From NCBI GenBank assembly GCA_046047495.1, contig JBJOHV010000019.1, forward strand, positions 1-48,490: 48,490 nt of DNA, written 5' to 3'. Below, piece by piece: positions 31,263 through 42,658 of this stretch (position 1 is its first letter; each line of letters begins with the position of its first letter). This stretch comes from NORP240 sp046047495 (GTDB lineage Bacteria > Pseudomonadota > Gammaproteobacteria > Pseudomonadales > Pseudohongiellaceae). A model generated the notes under the pieces. That model was not told the DNA's origin. It did no database searches and was given only the letters and a program-made list of their open reading frames with translations. A program made the position numbers and the translations under genes.

Positions 31263-33698
31263 TCAGAAAGTGTTGGTTTTCAGTGACTTGGTGCTGTAGG
31301 TGTTACCAGCCAAGTGATTCACGATCATGTCCGCGGTGATGGGCTGCGAATTGAACAGGTAGCCATCGAGGGCATCGGAGATCGCGCTGGCCAGAGCGGC
31401 GGCGGCCGCACCCTGAGTGGGTTCGCCGATACCGCGGGCGCCCACCGGGTTGTCCGGGTCGGGGATCCCAACGGCACCGGTCTTGGTCACGGTGGGAACA
31501 TCCAGGTAGGTCGGCGGTTTGCTCTGGTAGAGGCCCACGTTGGCCGGCAGACCGTTCTGGGGGTCATAGACATGACGCTCCAGAGCCGTCATGCCGAAGC
31601 CCCACACGGCACCGCCACGCATGGCATTGTCGAAGTTCTTGGGGTGTACGATGACACCGCAATCCGCCACGGCCGCATAATCCAGAATGGCGTATTTGCC
31701 GGTGTCCATGTCCATTTCGATCTCGCAGAAGCCCACCAGGATACCCGGCGGCTGGGCGCGACCGCCCAGGTTGTCCCTGGATACACCGATCAGCCCGCTG
31801 CCCTGCAGACCTTGCACGGCCAGCTGGGTGAGGGGGTTGATGTCTTCCGGATACTCCATGCCGCTGTACTTGCCACCCATTTCAATGGCTTTCTGGGCAG
31901 CTTCGGCATAGGTCATGCCAACATTGGAGTCTGCAGTCCTGAAGACCCGCTCACCACCGATGTCATAGTCCTCGGGAGCACCACCCAGTTCGGCAGCGGC
32001 GATCTCCTTCAGTTTGGTGATGGCATCCTGGGCCGCCACCCAGTTGGTACGGGTGTGGGTGAAGATGGTGTTGCTGCCACCCTGACCGGAGCTGTGGGGC
32101 AGGTGGGCATCGGTGCGGCCGCGTTCGATGACGCAGTTTTCCCAGGGCACCTGCAGAGCCTCTGCGGCGGCACGACAGGTGCCGGCATAGGAGTAGGTGC
32201 CCAGGTTGCCCACACCACTGTGGATGTGCAGCCTGCCGTCCGGTGCAATGCGCACCAGGCCGTCATAGCCGCGACTGCCGGCGCCGTGATAGCCGATGCC
32301 CACACCCACGCCGCGCACCTTGCTGCCATTGCGCTTCGGTTGATTGAGCTTGGCGTTCCAGCCGAACAGTTCAGAGCCCTGCTGCAGGGCCAGTGCCACG
32401 TTGGCGTCGGTGATGGGGCTGCGATCGCCACCCTGGAAGCCGTTGCGGTCGGCGGCGTTGCGTTGCCGGAAGGCTACCCGGTCCATGTTGATCTGACGGG
32501 CTGCCTTGTCCATGATCGGCGCCAGCACCGCCGCCATTTCATTCTGGCCGGGGCCGCGCTGGGCACCGCGGGGCGTGGTGTTGGTGTACACCTCGATGCC
32601 GCGATAACGCATGTTTTCCGGCTGGTAGGCCACGGTGACGTGACCGGCGGAGGAATTGCCGCTGCCGCCGCCGTTGGCGCCGGCGTCATTGACGATCACC
32701 AGGTCGACGGCGGAGACCTTGCCGTCCGCCTTCACGCCCACCTTGATCCAGCCCTGCATCCCGGAACGGGCGGAGCCGATGTAAAACTCCTGTTCGCGGG
32801 TAATGCGCAGTTGCACCGGACGGTTCAGCATGCGGGAGAAGTTGCCGGTGATGGCCATGAACGGATAGGGGCCGATCTTGGAACCGAAGCCGCCACCGGT
32901 GGCCTCGTTGATGAAGATCAGGTCCGCCAGATCGATGTTGAGCATGCGGGCCAGGCCGGCATTGGCGGCACTCTGGCTCTGCAGAGAACCATGGAAGTAG
33001 CACTTGCCGTTTTCCCAGTAGGCCATGCAGGTGCGTGATTCCAGGGAGTGGTGGGGGTAGCCGATGGTGACGAAGGGCTCTTCCACGATGGCGGCCGCCT
33101 GGGCGAAGCCGGCGTCGATATCGCCATAGGTCCATTCGGTGGTGAAACGGCCACCGGCCGGATCGCGGCCGCTGCGGAAGGCGTCGATGGCCGACTGGGG
33201 CCATTTCACGTCCTGGATTTCCGCACCAATGATGGGGGAGCCTTCGGGTCCTTCCTCCTGGGTGCGCACCAGGGCATTGCCTTCCGGATAGGCGGTGGCG
33301 CCGCCGGGTGTCAGGCTGTCCAGGGGATCCACCACGAAGGGGCGGCGCTCGTACTCGACCCGGATGCGCTGGATGGCGCTTTCCGCGATTTCCTCATTGA
33401 TGGCCGCCACCGCCAGAATGGGTTGACCCACATAGGTGACGTATTCCGATGCCAGGGCCGGATTACCGGGGGGCGGTACCGGTGGCAGATCGTCGGCGGT
33501 GAAGATGCCGACCACACCGTCCATGCGCAGGGCTGCAGAGGCATCGATGCTCACCACCCGGCCTGCCGGCATGGGGCTGGTGAGCAGGCGGGCGAAGACC
33601 ATGCCTTCACGCTTGTGGTCTTCTGCGTATTTGATCTCGCCGGTGACCTTGCCCGGTACGTCCGGCGGGGTGAAATCTACTCCGATGTGTGTAGTCAT
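31263..33698 (-). CDS. Molybdopterin subunit of a periplasmic aldehyde oxidoreductase-type enzyme
   Basis: An 811-residue large subunit of the xanthine dehydrogenase family. It has the N-terminal VTGEIKYAEDH, the cofactor loop GGGFGSKIGPYPF, GAQRGPGQNEMAAVL, SSGQGGSNTIF, and the C-terminal VGARGIGEPTQGAAAAAL with the catalytic Glu in GIGEP. It binds the molybdenum cofactor and hydroxylates or oxidises the substrate; aldehydes are the best guess by likeness to PaoC. It has no signal peptide. Its ATG overlaps the stop of the iron-sulfur gene by 4 nt (ATGA). A cofactor-loading chaperone of the PaoD/XdhC type is not visible in this window. Confidence 0.92.
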   Translation of the reverse strand: MTTHIGVDFTPPDVPGKVTGEIKYAEDHKREGMVFARLLTSPMPAGRVVSIDASAALRMDGVVGIFTADDLPPVPPPGNPALASEYVTYVGQPILAVAAINEEIAESAIQRIRVEYERRPFVVDPLDSLTPGGATAYPEGNALVRTQEEGPEGSPIIGAEIQDVKWPQSAIDAFRSGRDPAGGRFTTEWTYGDIDAGFAQAAAIVEEPFVTIGYPHHSLESRTCMAYWENGKCYFHGSLQSQSAANAGLARMLNIDLADLIFINEATGGGFGSKIGPYPFMAITGNFSRMLNRPVQLRITREQEFYIGSARSGMQGWIKVGVKADGKVSAVDLVIVNDAGANGGGSGNSSAGHVTVAYQPENMRYRGIEVYTNTTPRGAQRGPGQNEMAAVLAPIMDKAARQINMDRVAFRQRNAADRNGFQGGDRSPITDANVALALQQGSELFGWNAKLNQPKRNGSKVRGVGVGIGYHGAGSRGYDGLVRIAPDGRLHIHSGVGNLGTYSYAGTCRAAAEALQVPWENCVIERGRTDAHLPHSSGQGGSNTIFTHTRTNWVAAQDAITKLKEIAAAELGGAPEDYDIGGERVFRTADSNVGMTYAEAAQKAIEMGGKYSGMEYPEDINPLTQLAVQGLQGSGLIGVSRDNLGGRAQPPGILVGFCEIEMDMDTGKYAILDYAAVADCGVIVHPKNFDNAMRGGAVWGFGMTALERHVYDPQNGLPANVGLYQSKPPTYLDVPTVTKTGAVGIPDPDNPVGARGIGEPTQGAAAAALASAISDALDGYLFNSQPITADMIVNHLAGNTYSTKSLKTNTF

Positions 33699-34285
33699 GA
33701 TAATTGCCCCGAGGCGCGCATGACGCCGTTCAGATAGTGTTCATAGGCTCCACAGCGGCACAGGTTGCCGGACATGGCCTGCAGTGCCTGTTCACGGGTG
33801 GGACGCGGATTGCTGGCCAGCAGGGCCACGGCGGACATCACCTGGCCGGGAGTGCAGAAACCACACTGGGGTGCGTTCTCGGCGACGAAGGCCGCCTGCA
33901 CCGGGTGCAGGGTGCCATCGGCGGCCTTGATGCCCTCGATGGTGGTCACTGCCTTGTTCTTGACGTTGTGGGTCAGCACGGAGCAGGCGTAGTTGGGTAC
34001 GCCGTCGATGTGCACCGTACAGGCCCCGCATTCACCGCGGTTGCAACCGATCTTGGTACCGGTGAGGTCCAGTTTGTAGCGCAAGGTGTAAGCCAGGGTC
34101 TCCTGGGGCAATACGTCTACTGGTCTGCTGCGTCCGTTGATATTCAGTGTTATCAAGCGTTCGGCGGCGGAATTCCCTGACTGGGCATTCGCGAGGTAAA
34201 TTCCTGCGCCGGTGGATGCCGCGGCGCCGGAGAATATTACCCCCTTGATAAAACGTCTGCGTGTGAGTTTCGGGTTCACTGACAT
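33695..34285 (-). CDS. [2Fe-2S] subunit with Tat signal (PaoA/YagT-like)
   Basis: A 196-residue iron-sulfur subunit. The N-terminus carries a twin-arginine signal (TRRRFIKGVIFSGAAAS), so the whole complex should go to the periplasm. The plant-type ferredoxin cluster is bound by Cys81, 86, 89 and 101 (IGCNRGECGACT, YACSVL); the second cluster by Cys141, 144, 176 and 178 (QCGFCTPG, NLCRCGAYEHYLNG). First gene of the operon; gene order FeS, Mo, FAD differs from the paoA-paoB-paoC order. Two palindromes lie upstream. Confidence 0.93.
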   Translation of the reverse strand: MSVNPKLTRRRFIKGVIFSGAAASTGAGIYLANAQSGNSAAERLITLNINGRSRPVDVLPQETLAYTLRYKLDLTGTKIGCNRGECGACTVHIDGVPNYACSVLTHNVKNKAVTTIEGIKAADGTLHPVQAAFVAENAPQCGFCTPGQVMSAVALLASNPRPTREQALQAMSGNLCRCGAYEHYLNGVMRASGQLS

Positions 34286-34337
34286 GGCTCCGTTTCGTTG
34301 TTAAAGGGGAGGTGTGTCTTCTGGTTTTCTTTACGTG

Positions 34338-34353
34338 CGGATCGTTCGATCCG
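34338..34353. promoter_or_regulatory. Perfect 7-2-7 palindrome upstream of the molybdenum hydroxylase operon
   Basis: CGGATCGTTCGATCCG has exact 7-bp arms around TT. It lies 53-68 nt upstream of the iron-sulfur subunit start on the minus strand, a usual place for an operator. Regulator unknown. Confidence 0.5.
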
Positions 34354-34375
34354 AACTGAGAATGCACACTTCTTC

Positions 34376-34401
34376 AAGCTGATGTGGTTCAACCACAGCT
34401 T
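34376..34401. promoter_or_regulatory. Second dyad upstream of the molybdenum hydroxylase operon
   Basis: AAGCT (34376-34380) and AGCTT (34397-34401) flank GTGGTT (34384-34389) and AACCAC (34391-34396) with a one-base centre and a 3-nt bulge on one side. The inner part TGTGGTT-C-AACCACA is a perfect 7-1-7 palindrome. It lies 91-116 nt upstream of the operon start and could be an activator site or part of a transcript hairpin. Confidence 0.45.
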
Positions 34402-34547
34402 CGGGCGAGGCTACGATTTTTCCGCCTGAAAAGCAACCGGAACCACCTGAATTGGCCGGGGTTTTGGCAGGAAATTCACGGGCGGGCGGAAGTTGCCGCC
34501 GGCAAACTTTACAGAGTGTTACAACCGGCCTTGGATGAGAAAAATTC

Positions 34548-37379
<2,832 letters not shown>

Positions 37380-37642
37380 GTTCGACTCGCAGGCTGATTC
37401 GTGGGCAGGAACAAACCCGGCATTATCTTTAATTAACGGAGCGTGAGTAAAGCCCGGCTTATGTCCCGTTGGTGATTGGCTTCTACGTCCGCGGCTCTAG
37501 CATGGTTCCGCCATTTGTCCATTTTATTTTTCAGAAGTCGCGGGCCGGGCCATGGCGGCCGGGCCGGTCATGTTTCTATTGCCGGGAGCATGGTATAGAC
37601 TTGTGCGCAATCCAATATTCGATCGACAGCGGGGTAAATCCA

Positions 37643-38116
37643 GTGGCAAGCAGAGGCGTCAACAAGGTCATTTTGGTCGGCAACGTGGGGGCGGATCCTG
37701 AAACCCGTTACATGCCCAACGGCAACGCCGTCGCCAATCTCACCCTGGCCACCTCGGACACCTGGAAGGACAAAGCCAGTGGTGAAAATCAGGAGCGCAC
37801 GGAGTGGCACCGGGTGGTGTTTTTCAATCGCCTGGCGGAGATCGTCGGCGAGTACGTGAAAAAGGGTTCCAAGCTCTACATCGAAGGCCGCCTGCAGACC
37901 CGTTCCTGGGAGCAGGATGGGGTCAAGCGTTACACCACGGAGATCGTTGCCAACGAGATGCAGATGCTGGATTCCCGGGGGGCCGGCGGCAGTGCGGACA
38001 ATCAGGAATTCGGACAGTCCCGCAGCACCCCTGCGCGGGCCCAGGGTGGCCAAGCCGCGGCGCCAGGCGCCGCGCCCGCCAGTTTCGACAACTTTGATGA
38101 TGACATCCCTTTCTAG
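37643..38116 (+). CDS. ssb: Single-stranded DNA-binding protein
   Basis: A 157-residue SSB. The OB fold is shown by GVNKVILVGNVGADPETRYMPNGNAVANLTLATSDTWKDK in outline (about residues 5-45), WHRVVFFNRLAEIVGEYVKKGSKLYIEGRL and the C-terminal acidic tip DDDIPF that recruits partner proteins. It coats single-stranded DNA in replication and repair. Start at GTG 37643 with a GGGG stretch about 9 nt upstream; the longer in-frame reading lacks SSB likeness. An extended -10-like string TGGTATAGA lies about 50 nt upstream. The downstream RmlD-like gene begins 6 nt after the stop. Confidence 0.97.
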   Translation: MASRGVNKVILVGNVGADPETRYMPNGNAVANLTLATSDTWKDKASGENQERTEWHRVVFFNRLAEIVGEYVKKGSKLYIEGRLQTRSWEQDGVKRYTTEIVANEMQMLDSRGAGGSADNQEFGQSRSTPARAQGGQAAAPGAAPASFDNFDDDIPF

Positions 38117-38122
38117 GACCCT

Positions 38123-39115
38123 GTGAAGTTACTCGTCGTCGGCGCGGCCAGCCCGTCAGGAAAGGCACTCATCTCCCTGCTGCGCCAGCGCAGAATTCCC
38201 CACCACAGTTTCAATGAGCGGCAGCTGGATGACGAGGATCCGGCTGACGCGGAGCGCAATCTGCAGCGGCTGGCTCCGGATCAGGTCCTCAACCTGGCAC
38301 CTTTCAAATTCTCTAGTCAGCACGCACCGCAACTGGCGGAGCGGGCGGCGGATGCCTGCCGCCGGGCCAATCAGCGCCGCACCGCCAAACTGGCGCAGAT
38401 CTGCGGAAAGCTGGAACTGCCCCTGCTGCAGCTGTCCACCCCCTATGTGTTCGATGGTGAGAAGAAACTGGGTTACAACGAGCTGGACGACACCCATCCG
38501 GTGGGGGTCTATGGCACGTCGGCCTGGCAGGGGGAATTGGCTGTGCAGGCGCTGGAAAGGCACCTGGTGCTGCGGACCGGCTGGCTGTTCGGTCCCACCC
38601 TCAACGATGAGATCCGCGGCTGGCTCAAGGCCGTCAAGCGACACCGCGGCGAATTGCAGGTGGTGCGGCGTCGATTCAGTCCCACCCCCGTGGAGGATCT
38701 CGCCCGGGTGCTGCTCGCCATCTGTCAGCAGGTGGATTGCGACGCCAACGTGTGGGGCACCTACCATTACTGCGGACTGGAAACCAAGAAGGAAAGTGAA
38801 TTTGTCCTGCAGGTGCTGAAATATGCCTCCCAGCACGATGAGCATATCTATCAGTTGCTCGACAGTGTGGACGTCCGGGAAACCCAGGTTGCGGCTCCCG
38901 AGGTGCCCAACTCCACCCTGGGCTGCAAGAAAATCTTCGATACCTTCGGCATCAAGCAGCGCTCCTGGCATGGCAGTCTGCAGAACAGCATCAAGGCCCT
39001 GTATCAGGCCGGCGCCTACAGCCTCGGACCGACGGACAAGGGGGAGCGCCCCTGGCAGGGCCTTGGTGATGCCCAGCTAACCGGATCGAACTACCTGGCG
39101 GACGAGGGCGGCTGA
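38123..39115 (+). CDS. RmlD-like NAD(P)-binding protein, catalytic Lys missing
   Basis: A 330-residue extended-SDR protein like dTDP-4-dehydrorhamnose reductase: N-terminal KLLVVGAASPSGKALI, QLSTPYVFDGEKKLGYNE, VGVYGTSAWQGELAV and LVLRTGWLFGP. The active-site pattern YxxxK of RmlD (YGxTK) reads Y130-G-T-S-A134, so the lysine is replaced by Ala. The C-terminal part (about 220-330) is longer than in RmlD. It may bind a nucleotide sugar without reducing it. Start GTG 38123 with AGGA 5 nt upstream. It lies between ssb and moeA with gaps of 6 and 5 nt, so it is likely cotranscribed with both. Confidence 0.82.
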   Translation: MKLLVVGAASPSGKALISLLRQRRIPHHSFNERQLDDEDPADAERNLQRLAPDQVLNLAPFKFSSQHAPQLAERAADACRRANQRRTAKLAQICGKLELPLLQLSTPYVFDGEKKLGYNELDDTHPVGVYGTSAWQGELAVQALERHLVLRTGWLFGPTLNDEIRGWLKAVKRHRGELQVVRRRFSPTPVEDLARVLLAICQQVDCDANVWGTYHYCGLETKKESEFVLQVLKYASQHDEHIYQLLDSVDVRETQVAAPEVPNSTLGCKKIFDTFGIKQRSWHGSLQNSIKALYQAGAYSLGPTDKGERPWQGLGDAQLTGSNYLADEGG

Positions 39116-39120
39116 GATCC

Positions 39121-40338
39121 ATGGCCGCGCCATTGACCCCCATCGATGAAGCCCTGGCCAGGCTGCTGGCGGATCTGCCCCGTTGCCAGGACAGTCAGCC
39201 TGCGGAGTTGCTGCAGGCTGTCGGCCGGGTGCTGACCCGGGATGTCCATGCCCTCACGAACGTACCGCCCGCCGACAACAGTGCCATGGACGGTTTCGCG
39301 GTGCGCGCGGCCGAGGCGGCCCGGGTACCGTGCCGCCTGCCCGTCTCCCAGCGCATTCCCGCCGGCCGGGTGGGCGCACCCCTGGCACCCGGCACCGCCG
39401 CCCGCATCTTCACCGGTGCAACGTTGCCGCCTGGCGCCGATGCGGTGGTGATGCAGGAGAACTGTCAATGGGATGATGACAGTGTGACGATCCTGCAGGC
39501 GCCTGCCCGCGGTGAGAGTGTGCGGTTTGCCGGCGAGGATGTGCGGCGTGGCACCTGCCTGTTCGCCCGTGGTCATCGCCTGCGCATGACCGACCTGGAC
39601 AATCTGGCGGCAGCGGGCTGTGCCGCCGTGGAGGTCTGCCGGCCGCTGCGGGTGGCGCTGCTGAGCACCGGCGATGAATTGGTTAAGCCCGGTCAGGAAC
39701 TGGGCCCCGGACAGATCTACAACGCGAATTTTTACCCGCTGGCCGCCCTGTTGCAGTCCCTGGGCATGGAGGTGCTGGACCTGGGCATCATTGCCGACGA
39801 CCCGCGCATCACCCGTCGGGCCTTGCAGGACGCCGCAGCTACCACGGATTGTGTGATCAGCAGCGGTGGTGTGTCGGTCGGCGAAGCGGACCATGTGCGG
39901 GATGCGGTACAGGCTCTGGGCTCCCTGGACCTGTGGCGCCTGGCCATCAAACCTGGCAAGCCCTTCGCCTATGGACGGGTCGCGGGCCGGCCGTTTTTCG
40001 GCCTGCCGGGCAACCCGGTGTCCGCCTTCGTCACTTTCCTGCTGCTGGTGCGTCCGGCCCTGCTGACCATGTCCGGTGCCGCCCAGGTGGCGCCACTGAC
40101 CCTGCGCCTGGGTGCCGGATTCGAAGCAGGCCGCAGCGGCGACCGGCAGGAGTATCTGCGGGTCAGTGTGCACACCACGGATTCTGGCGAGTCCCGATTG
40201 ATTCCGTATAATAGCCAGGGCTCAGCCATCAGCGCGTCCCTGAGCCAGTCCGATGGTCTGGCGATCGTGCCACCCGCTACCGTGGTGCAGGTCGGGGACT
40301 TGCTGACATTCATGCCGTTTTCCGCGTTGCTTCACTGA
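39121..40338 (+). CDS. moeA: Molybdopterin molybdotransferase
   Basis: Inserts molybdate into adenylylated molybdopterin to finish the molybdenum cofactor. The 405-residue protein shows the MoeA blocks: PADNSAMDGFAVR, GTAARIFTGATLPPGADAVVMQE, LLSTGDELVKPG, GQIYNANFYPLAALL, SSGGVSVGEADHVRD and GLPGNPVSAFVTF. It begins 5 nt after the RmlD-like gene. The cofactor it makes would serve the two exported molybdoenzymes in this window. No moaABCDE genes are adjacent. Confidence 0.96.
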   Translation: MAAPLTPIDEALARLLADLPRCQDSQPAELLQAVGRVLTRDVHALTNVPPADNSAMDGFAVRAAEAARVPCRLPVSQRIPAGRVGAPLAPGTAARIFTGATLPPGADAVVMQENCQWDDDSVTILQAPARGESVRFAGEDVRRGTCLFARGHRLRMTDLDNLAAAGCAAVEVCRPLRVALLSTGDELVKPGQELGPGQIYNANFYPLAALLQSLGMEVLDLGIIADDPRITRRALQDAAATTDCVISSGGVSVGEADHVRDAVQALGSLDLWRLAIKPGKPFAYGRVAGRPFFGLPGNPVSAFVTFLLLVRPALLTMSGAAQVAPLTLRLGAGFEAGRSGDRQEYLRVSVHTTDSGESRLIPYNSQGSAISASLSQSDGLAIVPPATVVQVGDLLTFMPFSALLH

Positions 40339-40363
40339 TCCGGGATTCCGTTACAAGGTTGCC

Positions 40364-41101
40364 ATGGGCAGACTCTGTGTTTTCATGTTCACCCTGGCGC
40401 TGCTGACCGGCTGTCAGACCGGACCGGTTGCGCCGGCCGCGCCGGCCGCTGATGCGGGCGGCGTGACTGCCGCGGCAGTTACGGAGTCGGCTCCCGCCGC
40501 CGCAGCCCTGGAGCCCTGGGAGGCGGAATTCCAGCGTCAAAGGATCATCGGTGACCTGTTGTACGATGCCCTGCGGGCCCTGCAGGACGATCGACTGCTG
40601 ACCCCGGTGGATGACAACGCCCATCAGCGCTACCAGCGGGTGCTGGCCTTTGATCCGGGCAATGCCCAGGCGCTGGAGGGATTGCGCAACATCGTTGCCC
40701 GCTATCTGGAGCTGGCAGCCGACGCCACCCGCCAGGGACAATTCGAGGCCGCCACCAATTACCTGGAACGGGCACGCTGGGTGGATCCCCAGGATCCGGC
40801 CATCGCTGCCGCCTGGGCCGACCTGCAGGCGGAGATGAACTCCGGGGACCTGGTGTTCACACTCGATGGGGGACACGTGGCACGGCGCACGACGGAAGCA
40901 CAGAGCACGCTGGCGGATATCGCGCGCCAGGCCCGGGAGCAGGATGCCTTTCTGCTGATTACTGCACCCAATGACGAGCAGGCCCGCTGGATGTTCACCG
41001 TGATGCGCGATGCGGTGGACGGCTACCGGTTGCGCGGCAACATCGAGATCGGCAACCAGGCCATCATTCGCCTGCGGGTGGGCAGAAATGAAAATTCCTG
41101 A
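40364..41101 (+). CDS. Lipoprotein with tetratricopeptide-like region
   Basis: A 245-residue protein with a lipobox LTGC (Cys17), a low-complexity Ala/Pro-rich linker (about 20-50), then a helical region with TPR-like repeats (YQRVLAFDPGNAQALEGL, AATNYLERARWVDPQDPAIAAAW) and a C-terminal segment with TLADIARQAREQDAF and RGNIEIGNQAIIRLRVG. It should be membrane-anchored in the periplasm and mediate protein contacts. AAGG lies 6 nt before ATG 40364. Its 3' end overlaps the DUF2333 gene by 14 nt, so the two may work together. Confidence 0.75.
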   Translation: MGRLCVFMFTLALLTGCQTGPVAPAAPAADAGGVTAAAVTESAPAAAALEPWEAEFQRQRIIGDLLYDALRALQDDRLLTPVDDNAHQRYQRVLAFDPGNAQALEGLRNIVARYLELAADATRQGQFEAATNYLERARWVDPQDPAIAAAWADLQAEMNSGDLVFTLDGGHVARRTTEAQSTLADIARQAREQDAFLLITAPNDEQARWMFTVMRDAVDGYRLRGNIEIGNQAIIRLRVGRNENS

Positions 41102-42092
41102 GCTGCTGACACGCTCGGCCAGCCTGGCGGCCATCGTGGCTGGTTTTTTGCTGCTGCTGATTGTGGCCGCCGGTATTTTCTGGAGCGCGGAGCCCGATTC
41201 CTTCGATGTCGACACCAGCCTGCAGCGAAAGCTGACTGATATTAACCGGGACTATGTGGTAGGCGCGGCCATGACTGCCAGCCTGATCGAAGCTGCGGAA
41301 ACCCTGTTGAACAAACCGGGGGGATACCTGAGCAATGATGTCCTGCCGCCGGGTGTTTATCTGGACAACATTCCCAACTGGGAATTCGGCGTACTGGTGC
41401 AGGTGCGCGATCTGACCCGTGCCATGCGGGAAAAGTTCAGCCGCTCCCAGTCCCAGTCCACCGAGGATTCCGATCTCATCATCGCGGAACCGAATTTCCA
41501 CTTCAACAGCGACAGCTGGTTGTTTCCGCCGAGCGAGACCGAGTACCAGGAAGCCATAGACCGATTGTATAGCTATCTGTCCCGTATCGCGGACCCGGCC
41601 AATACGGACGCCCAGTTCTATGCCCGGGCCGACAATCTTTCCGGCTGGCTGCTGGATGTGCAGTCGCGCCTGGGCAGCCTGTCCCAACGCCTCAGCGCCA
41701 GCGTCGGGGCTCGTCGGGCCAACACCGACATCGCAGGGGAAACCGCTGCCCGGCAATCGACGCCGGGACGGGACGATGTGCAGGTGCGTACCCCGCGCTT
41801 CCAGGTGGATGACGTATTCTACGAAGCCCGCGGCGCCACCTGGGCATTGCTGCATTTCCTGCGGGCCGTGGAAGTGGATTTCGCCGATGTGCTGCAGGAC
41901 AAGAATGCCAGCGCCAGCCTGCGCCAGATCATCCGCGATCTGGAGGCCAGCCAGCGCACGGTATTCTTTCCCATCATCCTCAACGGCTCCGGGTTCGGGG
42001 TGTTCGCCAATCATTCCCTGACCATGGCCAGCTATATATCAAGGGCCAATGCCGCTATCATCGATCTGCGTGCGCTGCTGGCCCAGGGTTAA
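41088..42092 (+). CDS. DUF2333 family membrane protein
   Basis: A 334-residue protein with one N-terminal membrane helix (LAAIVAGFLLLLIVAAGIFW) and a large periplasmic or cytoplasmic helical domain. The pattern IPELLTRSASLA, GAAMTASLIEAAETLLNKPGGYLSNDVLPPG in outline, NWEFGVLVQVRDL and NASASLRQIIRDLEASQ fits DUF2333, a family found mainly in gammaproteobacteria and without known function. Start at ATG 41088 inside the upstream lipoprotein gene (14-nt overlap), which suggests coupled translation. Confidence 0.88.
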   Translation: MKIPELLTRSASLAAIVAGFLLLLIVAAGIFWSAEPDSFDVDTSLQRKLTDINRDYVVGAAMTASLIEAAETLLNKPGGYLSNDVLPPGVYLDNIPNWEFGVLVQVRDLTRAMREKFSRSQSQSTEDSDLIIAEPNFHFNSDSWLFPPSETEYQEAIDRLYSYLSRIADPANTDAQFYARADNLSGWLLDVQSRLGSLSQRLSASVGARRANTDIAGETAARQSTPGRDDVQVRTPRFQVDDVFYEARGATWALLHFLRAVEVDFADVLQDKNASASLRQIIRDLEASQRTVFFPIILNGSGFGVFANHSLTMASYISRANAAIIDLRALLAQG

Positions 42093-42128
42093 GCAAGACA
42101 CGCCGGATCGCCAACGAGGATTCCCATC

Positions 42129-42623
42129 ATGACTGACAAGCTTTTGAGTGGCGGCTGCGCTTGCGGCCAGGTGCGTTACACACTGCTGGATACTCCCCTC
42201 ATCGTGCAGGCCTGCCATTGCCTCGACTGCCAGAAACAGTCCGGCAGCGCCTTCGTCATCAACATCTGGATCGAAGCCGGCAAGGTACGCTTCAGCGGAG
42301 AGCAACCCGCCACCGTGCGTCTCGAAGGCGGCAGCGGCAAACCCCATGACGTGTCGTTCTGCCCCCACTGCGGCACTACCCTCATGAGCGAATACCATGC
42401 GGCCCCGGGCAAATGTTATTTCGTGCGGGCCGGCACCCTGGACAAGCCGTCCGCCGTGAAACCGGATGTGCACATCCATACCCGTTCCAAACTGCCCTGG
42501 CTTGCCCTGGACGGCAGCATCCCGGTATTCGAGGCATTTTATAACGTCAAGTCGATCTGGCCGGAATCGAGTTACTCCCGGCTGCGGGCCAACATGGCGG
42601 AACAAACCGGCGCCCGCCAGTGA
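42129..42623 (+). CDS. GFA/Mss4-like zinc protein (glutathione-dependent formaldehyde-activating family)
   Basis: A 164-residue cytoplasmic protein with the GFA zinc-site cysteines: C10 and C12 (GGCACG), C29, C31 and C34 (CHCLDC), and C78 and C81 (CPHCG). The family was named for a glutathione-formaldehyde enzyme, but that activity is doubtful for most members. GAGG lies 9 nt before ATG 42129. It sits 36 nt after the DUF2333 gene and 35 nt before the SulP gene. Confidence 0.88.
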   Translation: MTDKLLSGGCACGQVRYTLLDTPLIVQACHCLDCQKQSGSAFVINIWIEAGKVRFSGEQPATVRLEGGSGKPHDVSFCPHCGTTLMSEYHAAPGKCYFVRAGTLDKPSAVKPDVHIHTRSKLPWLALDGSIPVFEAFYNVKSIWPESSYSRLRANMAEQTGARQ

Positions 42624-42658
42624 CCGGCTGAGCGCCATGGACCCGATCGGGAGCTGAC

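Noticed and set aside
31314..33038. 574-codon open frame on the plus strand opposite the molybdopterin subunit gene
   Set aside because: It is a GC-driven antisense frame with His/Gly/Val-rich, low-complexity translation and no family motifs; the minus-strand gene has full domain support.
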